64,000 nt of DNA, taken from assembly GCF_013761005.1 (NCBI RefSeq), contig NZ_JACDUS010000002.1:62001-126000 (forward strand), given 5' to 3'. The notes under the pieces are model-generated. The model saw only the letters and a list, made by a program, of their open reading frames with translations, ran no database searches and was not told where the DNA came from. The translations under genes and the position numbers were made by a program. Origin of the DNA: Desulfosalsimonas propionicica (GTDB lineage: Bacteria > Desulfobacterota > Desulfobacteria > Desulfobacterales > Desulfosalsimonadaceae). Of this stretch, positions 15,947 to 25,186 are shown in pieces (within the stretch, counting starts at the first letter, position 1; each line of letters opens with the position of its first letter).

Positions 15947-16861
15947 ATGATTCTAAACACCTTGTTTCCGGTCTTTGCTGTAATTTTTCTGGGAAGCGTT
16001 CTCAGGCTGTCCGGATTTGTGAGCCGGGATTTTTTTCATGCCTCAGACCGGCTGGTTTATTTTATTTTCTTTCCCTGCATGCTGTTTTGGAAAATCGGCA
16101 CAGGCGATCCGTCCGCCGGGTTTGACCCTTATTTGTTTGCTGCTGTGCTGGCATCGGTGCTGCTGGTTTTCGTTCTGAGCACCGCTTATATTGTTTTCGG
16201 AAAGGTGGGGACTTTTCAGGCAGGCAGTTTTTCCCAGAGCTGCTACCGGTTTAATACCTATATCGGCATGGCTGTGATGCTCAAGGCAGCAGGCGATTCC
16301 GGCGTTGTTTTGTTTGCGGTGTTGATCGGGCTGATCATTCCGGTGATCAATGTGCTGTCAGTAGGGGTTTTGATCTGGTTTTCAGAAAAAGATTATCCGC
16401 CAGGGCAAAAAGCATGGTATATGCTCCGTGCCCTTGCCACCAATCCGCTGATTCTGGCCTGTATTGCCGGTATTGGGTTTTCTGTATCCGGTCTGCGGCT
16501 GCCGGTATTTGCAGACAACACGCTTTCCTTGGTATCCATGCTCACCCTTCCCCTGGCCCTGATTTCCATCGGCAGCGCCCTGGGGATAAAAAAGTTGGGC
16601 AGCGGTTTCCGGCTGGCGCTCACCGCAGCTTTTTTTAAGCTGATGGTCCTGCCTGCTGCGGGTTTTTTTTTCATGAAAATGTTTGGTGTATCCCAAATCG
16701 CATTTCAGGTGGGCATGATTTTTTTCTGTCTGCCGGCTTCAACAGCGATTTACGTGCTGTCCTCGCAAATGAATTCGGATACCCAGCTGGCGTCCGCCTC
16801 GATTGTGGTTTCCACCCTGCTTTCCTTTGTTTCCCTGTCAGGGGCCCTGATGCTGGTTTGA
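15947..16861 (+). CDS. AEC-family transporter (auxin efflux carrier type)
   Basis: 304 residues, hydrophobic throughout, about ten membrane segments in two five-helix halves joined by a short loop (about 145-155, FSEKDYPPGQK). The first half has NTLFPVFAVIFLGSVLRLSG and FNTYIGMAV; the second has LTLPLALISIGSALG and ends VVSTLLSFVSLSGALMLV. This is the AEC/malate-type carrier fold. Substrate unknown, probably an organic anion. No clear ribosome site precedes ATG 15947. It stands alone between the mutagenesis operon and the TAXI genes. Confidence 0.85.
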   Translation: MILNTLFPVFAVIFLGSVLRLSGFVSRDFFHASDRLVYFIFFPCMLFWKIGTGDPSAGFDPYLFAAVLASVLLVFVLSTAYIVFGKVGTFQAGSFSQSCYRFNTYIGMAVMLKAAGDSGVVLFAVLIGLIIPVINVLSVGVLIWFSEKDYPPGQKAWYMLRALATNPLILACIAGIGFSVSGLRLPVFADNTLSLVSMLTLPLALISIGSALGIKKLGSGFRLALTAAFFKLMVLPAAGFFFMKMFGVSQIAFQVGMIFFCLPASTAIYVLSSQMNSDTQLASASIVVSTLLSFVSLSGALMLV

Positions 16862-16978
16862 TCAATTTGGCGGCATTTTTTCATGGAATTTTTTACAAGC
16901 TGTGTTTAATATTAAAGCAGCCGTTTTTTTAGCAAAACGATGTTTTCCAATTTTTTAAAACACAGGGGGGGAGAAGTC

Positions 16979-17968
16979 ATGAGAAAATCGTCTTTATTGC
17001 TTCTGTTTGCCGCATTTACGCTTTGTTTTTCACTGTTTGCAGCAGACGGCCAGGCCAAAAGTGCTTTTGTTTCCATCGGCGGCGGCCCCACGGGCGGTAC
17101 GTTTAATTACTTTGCCAACGGCATTTCCATTTTCGCACCCAAACAGCTCGATGGGATTCGCATGTCCCCGGAAGGATCTGGCGGATCGGTGGAAAATGTA
17201 CGCCGGGTTCATTCCGGCGATTTTGACTTCGGCATTTCCTATGCCGTTGATATCGGTCTGGGCGCAGAAGGAAAACTGCCGCAGGATGAAAAAGTTTACG
17301 ACAAGGTGCGATGCATCGGCTATCTTTACGGTGCGCCCGCCCAGCTTGTGGTCCGGGCCGACAGTGATTACAAAAGCGCCATGGATCTGAAGGGAAAGCG
17401 CGTGGCAGTGGGCAATGCCGGATCGGGTGCGGCCACATCCGCTGAACGGTTCTTCCGCCATATTGGCGTGTGGGAAAATTTCAATCCCCAGTTCCTGGGC
17501 TATTCCACAGCTGCATCGGCTTTTCAGGACGGAAAGATTGAGGCCTTCTGGGTTCTGGTCGGATATCCCAACGCCTCGGTTATTGAAGCAGCTACCCAGA
17601 CCCGGATCCGTCTGATCGATGTGGGCGTTGATGCGGAGAAAACCGGTTTTTACGACGCATATGCATACGCCCCCACAACCATTCCCGCCGGTACATACCC
17701 GGACCAGGAAAAGGACTGTCATACCTTCCAGGACTCCACTCTGCTGACAACCCGCGCTGATGTTGATGATGAAATCGTCTATAACATCACCAGGGTTATC
17801 TGGTCGGAAAAAGGTCTTGAATTCATGCGCCAGGCCCATGGGGCAGCCAAGGAAATGTCGCTGGAAAACAATTTCAAAAATGCTTCCAGACCGCTTGCAA
17901 AAGGGGCGGCAAAGTTCTGGAACGAAAAAGGCAGGCAGATTCCGCCGGAACTCAAACCCGTTGACTGA
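16979..17968 (+). CDS. TAXI-family TRAP transporter solute-binding protein
   Basis: 329 residues. Signal peptide MRKSSLLLLFAAFTLCFSLF ends at ADGQA. The mature start FVSIGGGPTGGTFNYFANGIS is the TAXI signature. GSGGSVENVRRVHSGDFDFGISYA and KGKRVAVGNAGSGAATSAERFF follow in the usual order. It should bind a small organic anion in the periplasm and hand it to the permease encoded next. Start at ATG 16979 because GGGGGGGAG lies 7 bases upstream; an upstream in-frame ATG (16940) would put 13 residues before the signal peptide. Confidence 0.92.
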   Translation: MRKSSLLLLFAAFTLCFSLFAADGQAKSAFVSIGGGPTGGTFNYFANGISIFAPKQLDGIRMSPEGSGGSVENVRRVHSGDFDFGISYAVDIGLGAEGKLPQDEKVYDKVRCIGYLYGAPAQLVVRADSDYKSAMDLKGKRVAVGNAGSGAATSAERFFRHIGVWENFNPQFLGYSTAASAFQDGKIEAFWVLVGYPNASVIEAATQTRIRLIDVGVDAEKTGFYDAYAYAPTTIPAGTYPDQEKDCHTFQDSTLLTTRADVDDEIVYNITRVIWSEKGLEFMRQAHGAAKEMSLENNFKNASRPLAKGAAKFWNEKGRQIPPELKPVD

Positions 17969-18014
17969 TTTGTAAATGATCCGCTGCTGACATCCGGACA
18001 GACAGGAATGTGCA

Positions 18015-20105
18015 ATGACCCCGGAAACCCAGGAAGGTTCAGCAACACCGGAAACCGTTGATGCAAAAAGGCTCGAAGAACTCCAGGCAAAGGAGACAAA
18101 AGGCTCCCGATCTCTTTCCGGCTTCTGGTTTTACCTGACTTCGGCCATGTCGGTTTTCATGGCTTTGTTTTATATGTACGGAGCCGGCATCCGGCCTGTA
18201 TCTGCCCAGTATCACCGGGGTGTTTATGTTGCCATTACCTTTGTCCTGGTTTTTTTGTTGTATCCCATGCACCGCAGGTCAAGAAGGGACCGTCCGTCTG
18301 TTTTGGACATGCTGCTTGCGGTGCTGGCCGCTTTTGTTGTGGGCTACTGGATTGTGGAGTTCGAAGCTCTCAACTACCGGATGGGAAATGAAACCACCCT
18401 GGATTTTATTGTCAGCACCCTGGGCATTTTTCTTTCCCTGGAAGTCTGCCGCAGGGTGCTGGGGTGGTCTCTGACCCTGACAGGAGCGGCTTTTCTTCTG
18501 TATTGCTACTTTGGCCAATACATGCCGGAGGCCATTGCCCACCGGGGGTTTTCTTTTGAGCGCATTGTCAATCACGTGTATTTAAAGCAGGAAGGTGTTT
18601 TTGGCATCATGGCCAGCGTGCTGGTCACGTATGTGATTTTGTTTATTTTTTTCGGATCTTTTTTGAAAAAATCCGGGGCAGGGCAGTTTTTAATGGATCT
18701 GCCCATGGCGCTGGCCGGAAGGACAACCGGCGGGCCGGCAAAGGTATCGGTGCTGGCCTCCGGGTTTTTTGGCTCCATTTCCGGAAGCGCCATTGCCAAC
18801 ACCGTCACCACCGGTGCCTTCACCATCCCGCTGATGAAAAAAGCGGGCTTCAAGCCTCATGTTGCCGGTGCCATCGAACCTGCTGCATCCGTGGGCGGCA
18901 TGTTCATGCCGCCCATAATGGGTGCCGGCGGATTTTTGATGGCCGAAATGACCGGAACCCCGTATGTGACCATAATGAAAATGGCGATTTTTCCAGCATT
19001 TCTGTATTTTCTGGCCGTACTCGTCATGGTTCATTTCGAGGCCAAGCGACACGGCATTGTCGGCATTGTGGAACCGGATCAGCCCGGGGTCCGGGAAATC
19101 CTGAAAAAGGAGTGGTTCATGGGCCTGCCCCTGGTGGTCATCGTGGCCCTTATGCTCACGGGCTTCAGCCCCGGATATGCGGCAGTGCTCGCAACCCTTT
19201 CCTGTATCCTGGTATCCTGGTTTACAAAGGACCAAAAAATGGGTCCCGGACAGATATGGGAAGCCCTGCTGGAAGGTTCCAGAAACACGCTTGTCATCGG
19301 GGCAACCGTTGGCGTGATCGGTATTATTGTCGGCTCCATTGCACTTACCGGCATCGGGCTTCGGTTTTCTGACCTGATTTTCAATCTTTCCGGAGGAATC
19401 CTTCCAATCGCCATTCTGCTTATCGGCATTGCCAGCCTGGTTCTGGGCATGGGTGTTCCGGTGACCGCATCGTATCTCATCGTGGCGGTTCTGGCCGTGC
19501 CGGCAATGAGCAGCATGCTTGCCATGCATCATTATGGCGTTTCCACGGTTACCGAACTCGGCTTCACCAACCAGACAGCCGCTGCCTGGACCCTGCTGGC
19601 TTCACACATGATCGTATACTGGTTCAGCCAGGATTCCAACATTACCCCGCCGGTATGCCTTGCTGCTTACAGCGGGGCCGCCCTTGCCAACTCGGATCCC
19701 TGGAAAACAGGCTGGACCGCATTCAAGTTTGCCAAAATGATTTATATTGTACCGTTTTTATTCGCCTATTCCCCGGGCTTGCTGTTAAACGCTTCCGGAC
19801 TCAAAATTTTTATGACCTTTTTAACCTGCATACTGGGTACGATTTCTTTTTCAATGGTCACAATGGGGTATTTCAAATGCGCCACCAATGTGGCTGAATG
19901 GATTCTGGCAGCCGTTGGCACCATTGTCCTGCTGTTTCCCCGGGTGGTGCCGGGAATTACCGGCCTGGAAATTTCCATTTTCATCATAGATGCGGCTGCC
20001 ATCGCTCTTTTCGTGCTGGTTTATCTGATGCAGACGCTGCGGATCAAAAAAAATCCAAATCTTACCCTGCCCCTTGAACAAAGAAGGCATCTTAAGACCG
20101 TCTGA
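18015..20105 (+). CDS. TRAP transporter fused permease (4TM plus 12TM, TAXI type)
   Basis: 696 residues. About 40 cytoplasmic residues come first, then a DctQ-like four-helix part (about 40-150), then the DctM-like part with TGGPAKVSVLASGFFGSISGSAIANTVTTG (near 240-270), the MGAGGFLMAEMTGTPY segment and the repeated LGMGVPVTASYLIV motif. Fused small and large subunits are the rule for TAXI-TRAP systems. It follows the binding protein by 46 bases and forms the transporter with it, driven by a sodium or proton gradient. Its last 14 bases overlap the convergent Fe-S protein gene. Confidence 0.92.
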   Translation: MTPETQEGSATPETVDAKRLEELQAKETKGSRSLSGFWFYLTSAMSVFMALFYMYGAGIRPVSAQYHRGVYVAITFVLVFLLYPMHRRSRRDRPSVLDMLLAVLAAFVVGYWIVEFEALNYRMGNETTLDFIVSTLGIFLSLEVCRRVLGWSLTLTGAAFLLYCYFGQYMPEAIAHRGFSFERIVNHVYLKQEGVFGIMASVLVTYVILFIFFGSFLKKSGAGQFLMDLPMALAGRTTGGPAKVSVLASGFFGSISGSAIANTVTTGAFTIPLMKKAGFKPHVAGAIEPAASVGGMFMPPIMGAGGFLMAEMTGTPYVTIMKMAIFPAFLYFLAVLVMVHFEAKRHGIVGIVEPDQPGVREILKKEWFMGLPLVVIVALMLTGFSPGYAAVLATLSCILVSWFTKDQKMGPGQIWEALLEGSRNTLVIGATVGVIGIIVGSIALTGIGLRFSDLIFNLSGGILPIAILLIGIASLVLGMGVPVTASYLIVAVLAVPAMSSMLAMHHYGVSTVTELGFTNQTAAAWTLLASHMIVYWFSQDSNITPPVCLAAYSGAALANSDPWKTGWTAFKFAKMIYIVPFLFAYSPGLLLNASGLKIFMTFLTCILGTISFSMVTMGYFKCATNVAEWILAAVGTIVLLFPRVVPGITGLEISIFIIDAAAIALFVLVYLMQTLRIKKNPNLTLPLEQRRHLKTV

Positions 20106-20832
20106 ATTCGGCAGTCCGGTCATTTTTCAGCGTTTTTACGGAATACGGGCAGACCGAGGAGCAGATCCCGCAGTTATGACCCTTGTGGTAGGCAAAAAAA
20201 TGCTTTTTTTTCCAGTTATCACAGGCGGCGGCATCGAGTATCGCATCGCGGCCCACACCCGGATGCCATGTCCTGCCGCTTAATGCGTCTGCCGGGCAGG
20301 CCCTGACACACTTCATGCAGGTTCCGCAGAAACTTTTTTCCAGGGCGGGGCCACATGATAGCGGCATGTCCGTGAAAACCGTTCCCAGCCGGATCCAGGA
20401 GCCAAACGAACGGGTGATCAACTGGCAGTGACGGCCGATCCAGCCCAGACCGGCTCTTGTGGCCGCAGTTTTGTGGGGGAAATCGGCCCGGATATGGACC
20501 GGATCGGAACGAACCGATGCCGCCAGCGGCTTTGCCGTATATCCCGTGGAGACGATTTTCTCTGCCAGTTGTTCGGATATTTTATTGATTCTCTGGTTTA
20601 CCCGGGCATATTCATCTGCATAGGCTTGGTTGGGTCCGTTTTGGATGCCGGCCATGATTTGAGGATTCATGGGAAAAACCAGAGAAACAGCAAAGGCAAA
20701 GGGCCTGCCATTGGGATCCGGAGGCGTGCTGAACCCGTCGAGATCCGCCGCACCCCACAGGGCCACCCCGTTGGCATCCATCCAGCGGGCAAGCCATGGA
20801 GGATTGTTTGGGGATGAAAAATTTTCACGCAC
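20092..20832 (-). CDS. QueG-like double 4Fe-4S protein
   Basis: 246 residues, shorter than epoxyqueuosine reductase (about 350-380). The middle (HKTAATRAGLGWIGRHCQLI, FGSWIRLGTVFTD) matches the cobalamin-binding core of QueG. Two 4Fe-4S motifs follow: CGTCMKCVRACPADAL and CGICSSVCPYS. QueG's C-terminal HEAT-like tRNA-binding extension is absent, so tRNA may not be the substrate; many anaerobes encode such shortened relatives of unknown role. The start overlaps the cysteine desulfurase stop by 8 bases, so the two are translationally coupled. Confidence 0.8.
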   Translation of the reverse strand: MRENFSSPNNPPWLARWMDANGVALWGAADLDGFSTPPDPNGRPFAFAVSLVFPMNPQIMAGIQNGPNQAYADEYARVNQRINKISEQLAEKIVSTGYTAKPLAASVRSDPVHIRADFPHKTAATRAGLGWIGRHCQLITRSFGSWIRLGTVFTDMPLSCGPALEKSFCGTCMKCVRACPADALSGRTWHPGVGRDAILDAAACDNWKKKHFFAYHKGHNCGICSSVCPYSVKTLKNDRTAEFRRS

Positions 20833-21985
20833 CTGTCTGAAGCCTTTTTACCGCTGCTGTCACCACTTCCAGTGCGCGATCGATTTCATCTTTTGTTGTC
20901 ATCCGGCCAGTGCTGAAACGCAGGGTCCCCTTTGCGCAATTGCGTTCAAGATCCATGGCTTCCAGCACGTGGGAGATTGAAACAGTGTCTGCGTGACAGG
21001 CCGCACCGGCTGAGGCCGCCACCTCAAGGCCGATTTCCTCCAGGATCCGGTTGGCCTCAAGGCCGCAAAACGATATGCTCAGGGTGTTGGGCAGCCGGTG
21101 GGTCAGATGGCCGTTGACCCGGACAGGATCAATTGTTTCTGTGAGTCCGGCCTGTAGGCGGTCCCGGAGTTTTTCCATATGTGCGGATGTGGTTTTCAGG
21201 TTCTGTGCGGCAATTTCACAGGCCTTTCCCAAGCCAGCGATTTCCAGTACATTTTCGGTTCCCGCCCGGCATCCCGACTCCTGGCCGGCCCCGTGGCAGA
21301 AGGGCTCCAGTTGCAGGCCCTTGCGGATATATAAAGCCCCCACGCCCTTGGGTGCATAAAGCTTGTGGCCGGCAATGCTGAGCAGCGACACCCCCAGGTC
21401 ATCCACGTTCACCGGGATTTTACCCACAGACTGGGCCGCATCAGTGTGCACCAGGATGTTTTTCCTCTTTGCCGCCGCAGCGATTTCTTCAATGGGTTCG
21501 ATGGTGCCCACCTCGTTGTTGGCATGCATGATGGAAATCAGGATGGTATCCGAACAGATGGCGTCCTTGACAGCCTGCATTGCCACCCGGCCGGTGGGGT
21601 CAACCGGCAGGTAGGTGACCGAAAACCCCTCTTTTTCCAGAAAACCACAGACTTCCAGCACTGCCGGATGCTCCACCCGGGTGGTGATGATATGGCGGCC
21701 CTTGTCCTGCATGAGTCTGGCTGCGCTTTTAATGGCGTGATTGTTGGATTCCGTGCCGCCGCTGGTAAAAACAATTTCCCCGGGCAGACAGCCGATAAGG
21801 CCGGCCACCTGTTGGCGGGCGGTTTCCACGGCCTTGCGCGGGCCAATGCCATACCAGTGGGAACTGGAAGGATTGCCGAATTCGGTTTCCAGAAACGGGC
21901 GCATGGCGGCAATCACTTCCGGGTCATGAGGGGTGGTGCCGTTGTAATCCAGATAAATGGGGCGCAATGGGTTGTTCATGGCCAA
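20825..21985 (-). CDS. nifS: Cysteine desulfurase (NifS/IscS family)
   Basis: 386 residues, full length. PIYLDYNGTTPHDPEV at the start, TSGGTESNNHAI (about 74-85), and the PLP lysine K208 in SIAGHKLYAPKG. The catalytic Cys is in a flexible loop, C330 (ASAGAACHAD). The loop differs from the usual SSGSACSS of IscS/NifS, so it may belong to a specialised subgroup. Function: removes sulfur from cysteine for Fe-S clusters or sulfur-containing modifications. It is first in a two-gene minus-strand operon with the Fe-S protein; no iscU or regulator is adjacent. Confidence 0.92.
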   Translation of the reverse strand: MAMNNPLRPIYLDYNGTTPHDPEVIAAMRPFLETEFGNPSSSHWYGIGPRKAVETARQQVAGLIGCLPGEIVFTSGGTESNNHAIKSAARLMQDKGRHIITTRVEHPAVLEVCGFLEKEGFSVTYLPVDPTGRVAMQAVKDAICSDTILISIMHANNEVGTIEPIEEIAAAAKRKNILVHTDAAQSVGKIPVNVDDLGVSLLSIAGHKLYAPKGVGALYIRKGLQLEPFCHGAGQESGCRAGTENVLEIAGLGKACEIAAQNLKTTSAHMEKLRDRLQAGLTETIDPVRVNGHLTHRLPNTLSISFCGLEANRILEEIGLEVAASAGAACHADTVSISHVLEAMDLERNCAKGTLRFSTGRMTTKDEIDRALEVVTAAVKRLQTGA

Positions 21986-22095
21986 TCCGGTTTTTGGGTT
22001 GAATTGTAATATGGTGTTTGGTTGCAGCAGGTTTGAATTTGATTCTATAAAGAAAAATTGCGTTTGTAAATGTTTGTCCGGCTTTTATCAGGTAA

Positions 22096-22111
22096 AACGT
22101 TACGTAACGTT
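22096..22111. promoter_or_regulatory. 16-bp perfect palindrome, operator candidate
   Basis: AACGTTACGTAACGTT is a perfect palindrome 148 bases before the start at 22259 and 110 bases before the divergent nifS start. It is the only strong symmetric site in this intergenic region, so it may bind a dimeric regulator of either gene. Confidence 0.5.
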
Positions 22112-22258
22112 ATGTTTTGGTTGTACTTTTTCTGCCGGCTGTTTGTGCTTTGTTTTTCGGGCATTGGCATTGGCCGAGCAAATGGCATGCTTTTTGATTA
22201 AACTTTATTGCAGATAGAAAACAAATCGTTTGAACCCCAATTCATGGAGGCGCAATTG

Positions 22259-23041
22259 ATGGATACAGCATATTCATCTTTTCAGGCCAGGCAAAACAAT
22301 ATTGGCCGACCGGCCCGTGTCCGGGATCTGGAGCGGGCCGCAGATCAGGGCTTGGATGTTTCCTGCGCTGCTGACCCGCAGGTCATTGATTCGGATTTTT
22401 TTCATGAGAACCAATGGAAACCCGCCCATATTCTTTTGTGCTGGTTTACCGGAACTGTGGAAGGGGTGCCGTTTGGTTTTCGGAAATGTTATTCCAGAAG
22501 CCGTTTAACCGGTACCTGCAGCCAGGGTATCAATGCTGTGATGAGTGCCAACCGGTATCTGCAGGCTGATTACCGCCTGCTTGAAAAAGCCGGTATTGCC
22601 ATGTCCCGGACATTTTTTTCCATCCAGGAGGTGTTGCTTCGCCAGCGCATGGAACAGGATGCAGACTGCAACCCGATGACGGTCAATGACGTGGTTCAAA
22701 TCGCCCGGGAAGGAAACGAGGTCATTGTTGAGGCTAATTTGGATGCGGTTTTGGCAATTGAGCATTATACAGACGTGGACACAGATAAAATTTATCTGAT
22801 GGCGGATTTGGTGGTGATTACGCTGGGCAGCACCACCCATTGCAAACGCTGCCTTGGCAGTTATGCGGCGGAAAATGAGGACCGTGAAAAAATACCGGCC
22901 GTTTCCGTGGCCAACCACCGGCTTCAGGATATTTATGAGCAGTTCCGGGAAGCTGGCGTCGGATGCAATGAAGGCTATTTCAATCCCTCATCGTTATTTC
23001 CGGACAAATCCGATCCGGGCCGGAGCCCCACCCGGCTGTAA
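22259..23041 (+). CDS. Conserved-looking protein of unknown function
   Basis: 260 residues, no recognised family. No signal peptide or membrane segment. Cys residues are prominent: an early pair near 37-60, GFRKCYSRSRLTGTCSQGIN near 80, and THCKRCLGS near 200, so metal binding is possible. A helical middle (NRYLQADYRLLEKAGIAMSRTFFSIQEVLLRQRM) precedes a beta-rich part (VQIAREGNEVIVEANLDAVLAIE). ATG 22259 is used because GGAGG lies 8 bases upstream; an earlier frame opening at 22208 has no such site. It is followed by the lytic transglycosylase gene on the same strand. Confidence 0.65.
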   Translation: MDTAYSSFQARQNNIGRPARVRDLERAADQGLDVSCAADPQVIDSDFFHENQWKPAHILLCWFTGTVEGVPFGFRKCYSRSRLTGTCSQGINAVMSANRYLQADYRLLEKAGIAMSRTFFSIQEVLLRQRMEQDADCNPMTVNDVVQIAREGNEVIVEANLDAVLAIEHYTDVDTDKIYLMADLVVITLGSTTHCKRCLGSYAAENEDREKIPAVSVANHRLQDIYEQFREAGVGCNEGYFNPSSLFPDKSDPGRSPTRL

Positions 23042-23072
23042 GCCAGGCCATGTTTTTTTTTGCGGCTAAAGC

Positions 23073-23963
23073 ATGGCAAAAGACCTGCCGATAAGAACAA
23101 TGAACCCGTGGATAAACGGAATCATCAAAAAAAAGACCAAAAGTATGCAGGTTTATCGCGCTGACAAATCAAATGCCGAAATCCATCCTGGCCCTGGTGA
23201 AAAAAAAGGGCAGGCCAGCCTGTTTGCCCGGCAGTTTGACCGGATGCTGGAAAAAAGTGCTTACGGGCAGTCGGCAAAAGCACGGCAGCCGGTTCATCTG
23301 GGCACGATTACCCGTGATCATCCAACAGTGTCGCATCTTCTGGCCGATCATCATAGCTACGGCAGTGAGTGCTGGGAAATCATCCATTCAGGCCAGAACC
23401 ACAACAAACCCTATACCCGGATTCCTGAAGGGACAGAAATTTTTCTGGACCCGCAAACCAGGGAAATTACCTGGCATGGGGATCATGTGGCCGGCTATGA
23501 CGGCCGCACCCGTCCCGGCGCGGGTGCGGCCGCCTATCAAGCCTATGGTTCCGGGGGCGCGTCCGGTTCAAATCTTCCGGGTGATCAGCGCCGGGTCATC
23601 GAGGATGCCATTGATCTGGCCGCACAACGGCATAACATGCCCAGGGATTTGATTGCCGGGGTGATCCGGGCGGAGTCTGATTTCAATCCCGACGCGGTTT
23701 CGGCTGCTGGCGCCCGGGGGCTCATGCAGCTGATGCCAGAAACCGCCCGGGAGCTTGGGGTTGAAAATTCCTTTGACATCAGGGAAAATATTGATGCCGG
23801 TACCCGATATTTAAAGAAAATGCTGCAGCTTTTCGGAGACAATCTGGAAAAGGCCCTTTCCGCATACAATGCCGGACCAGGTGCGGTGCAGCGGTTTAAC
23901 GGCCGGGTGCCCTATGATGAAACCCGGCAGTATGTGGCCCGGGTTATGTCCTTTATCCGATAG
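23073..23963 (+). CDS. Lytic transglycosylase (SLT domain)
   Basis: 296 residues. The C-terminal third (about 170-296) is an SLT domain with catalytic Glu201 in IRAESDFNPDAVSAAGARGLMQLMPETA, then AGTRYLKKML and the ALSAYNAGPGAV motif. The N-terminal 165 residues are polar and linker-like, without an obvious secretion signal. Export may use a non-classical route, or the protein may be delivered by a secretion or flagellar machine. It cleaves peptidoglycan glycan strands. An internal start (M10 or M25) is possible, as the ribosome site is not decisive. Confidence 0.85.
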   Translation: MAKDLPIRTMNPWINGIIKKKTKSMQVYRADKSNAEIHPGPGEKKGQASLFARQFDRMLEKSAYGQSAKARQPVHLGTITRDHPTVSHLLADHHSYGSECWEIIHSGQNHNKPYTRIPEGTEIFLDPQTREITWHGDHVAGYDGRTRPGAGAAAYQAYGSGGASGSNLPGDQRRVIEDAIDLAAQRHNMPRDLIAGVIRAESDFNPDAVSAAGARGLMQLMPETARELGVENSFDIRENIDAGTRYLKKMLQLFGDNLEKALSAYNAGPGAVQRFNGRVPYDETRQYVARVMSFIR

Positions 23964-23977
23964 CAGATCCTGTCCAA

Positions 23978-25186
23978 TCATGTCTTGGGCCCATCTTCGG
24001 GAGCCGGCATAGCGGCCTGTTTTTCCTTGCGGCGCTTGTCATACCACCTTGCGATGGCCGGGGCCCGGCCAAAGAGATAAACGCCCACAAACGCTGTTAT
24101 GATAATGTAGATACCGCTGAAAACCCGCAGCTGGGCCGGGGCCATGCTGGCGATGATGGCTGAAAACTCCCCCCTTTGTACCATGGAAAATCCGGCCCTT
24201 ACAGATGCCTTGGGCGAGAGCCCGAACATGCGGCTTCCGGCAAATGCCGTCAGGATCTTGCCGACAATGGCCCAGGCCGCCATTGCCACCATCATGGGCA
24301 CATACGACACCCCTTCACCCAGATAAATGGTGGTTCCAAACCAGAAAAAGAAAAAGGGCAGTGTCAGATCCCGCACCGGCAGCGTCAGGTGTTCGAGTTC
24401 CGGGGATCGTCCGGTTTCCGAAAGCATCACCCCGGCCAGAAACGCCCCGAGGATTTCCGAAAGTCCAAGGGATATGGCCAGGCCGGCATAGGCAAGGGCC
24501 ACGCCCACGCCCAGAAGCGGCATGAAATCATGCTGGATATACTTGGAGACAAATTGGTTGAGCCGCGAAAATCCGTAGTGGCCCATGACAATGGCGCCAA
24601 TGACCAGCAGCAGGATTTTGGCAACCAGTATGCCCATAAACGCCGGCGAAAGCGATTCGCCCGCATTGATGCCGGCGATAAACGATACCAGCAGCGGTGC
24701 CACCAGGTCTTCAAAAATCAGCAGGGCCAGGATAAACTCGGCTTCCGAATTGGCCAGCCGTTTTTTCTCCTCCAGCATCTTGGCGGAAATCGAAGAACTT
24801 GTGGCATAGGCCACGGACCCGATGATAAAAGCGGAAATAAAACTCATGCCGAAGACCATGGCAATGAGCATGGCCCCGCCCATGTTGAACCCCACGTCCA
24901 GCATTCCCGCCGGCCATATTTTTTTTGAAATACTGACCATCCGGGCAAGGGGAAATTCCAGGCCCAGGATGAAAAACAAAAGCACGATGCCGATTTCTGC
25001 AACCGTGTGGATGGCCTTGATATCGTGGAAAAAAGACGATACCGCCACGCCAAGGATGATGTAGAGCAAAACCGAAGGCAGCCGGAATTTCTGTGAAGTG
25101 AAGCTGACCAGGAAAAATGTGCACAGAAGCAGCCCGGCAAACAGAAGAAAAGGAATGGTTTCCACGATTTGTCCTATAATTTGCAC
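23978..25186 (-). CDS. khtU: K+/H+ antiporter, KhtU/CPA2 type
   Basis: 402 residues, about 12 membrane helices. FRLPSVLLYIILGVAVS, EIGIVLLFFILGLEF, the AYATSSS and LLIFEDLVAPLLV stretches, and LGLSEILGAFLAGVMLSET are typical of CPA2 cation:proton antiporters (Kef, RosB, KhtU). It lacks the long C-terminal RCK domain of KefB/C. Instead the regulatory domain is a separate gene overlapping its start by 13 bases, as in the Bacillus khtT-khtU pair. Expected role: K+ (or NH4+) efflux in exchange for protons for pH and K+ balance. Confidence 0.88.
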   Translation of the reverse strand: MQIIGQIVETIPFLLFAGLLLCTFFLVSFTSQKFRLPSVLLYIILGVAVSSFFHDIKAIHTVAEIGIVLLFFILGLEFPLARMVSISKKIWPAGMLDVGFNMGGAMLIAMVFGMSFISAFIIGSVAYATSSSISAKMLEEKKRLANSEAEFILALLIFEDLVAPLLVSFIAGINAGESLSPAFMGILVAKILLLVIGAIVMGHYGFSRLNQFVSKYIQHDFMPLLGVGVALAYAGLAISLGLSEILGAFLAGVMLSETGRSPELEHLTLPVRDLTLPFFFFWFGTTIYLGEGVSYVPMMVAMAAWAIVGKILTAFAGSRMFGLSPKASVRAGFSMVQRGEFSAIIASMAPAQLRVFSGIYIIITAFVGVYLFGRAPAIARWYDKRRKEKQAAMPAPEDGPKT

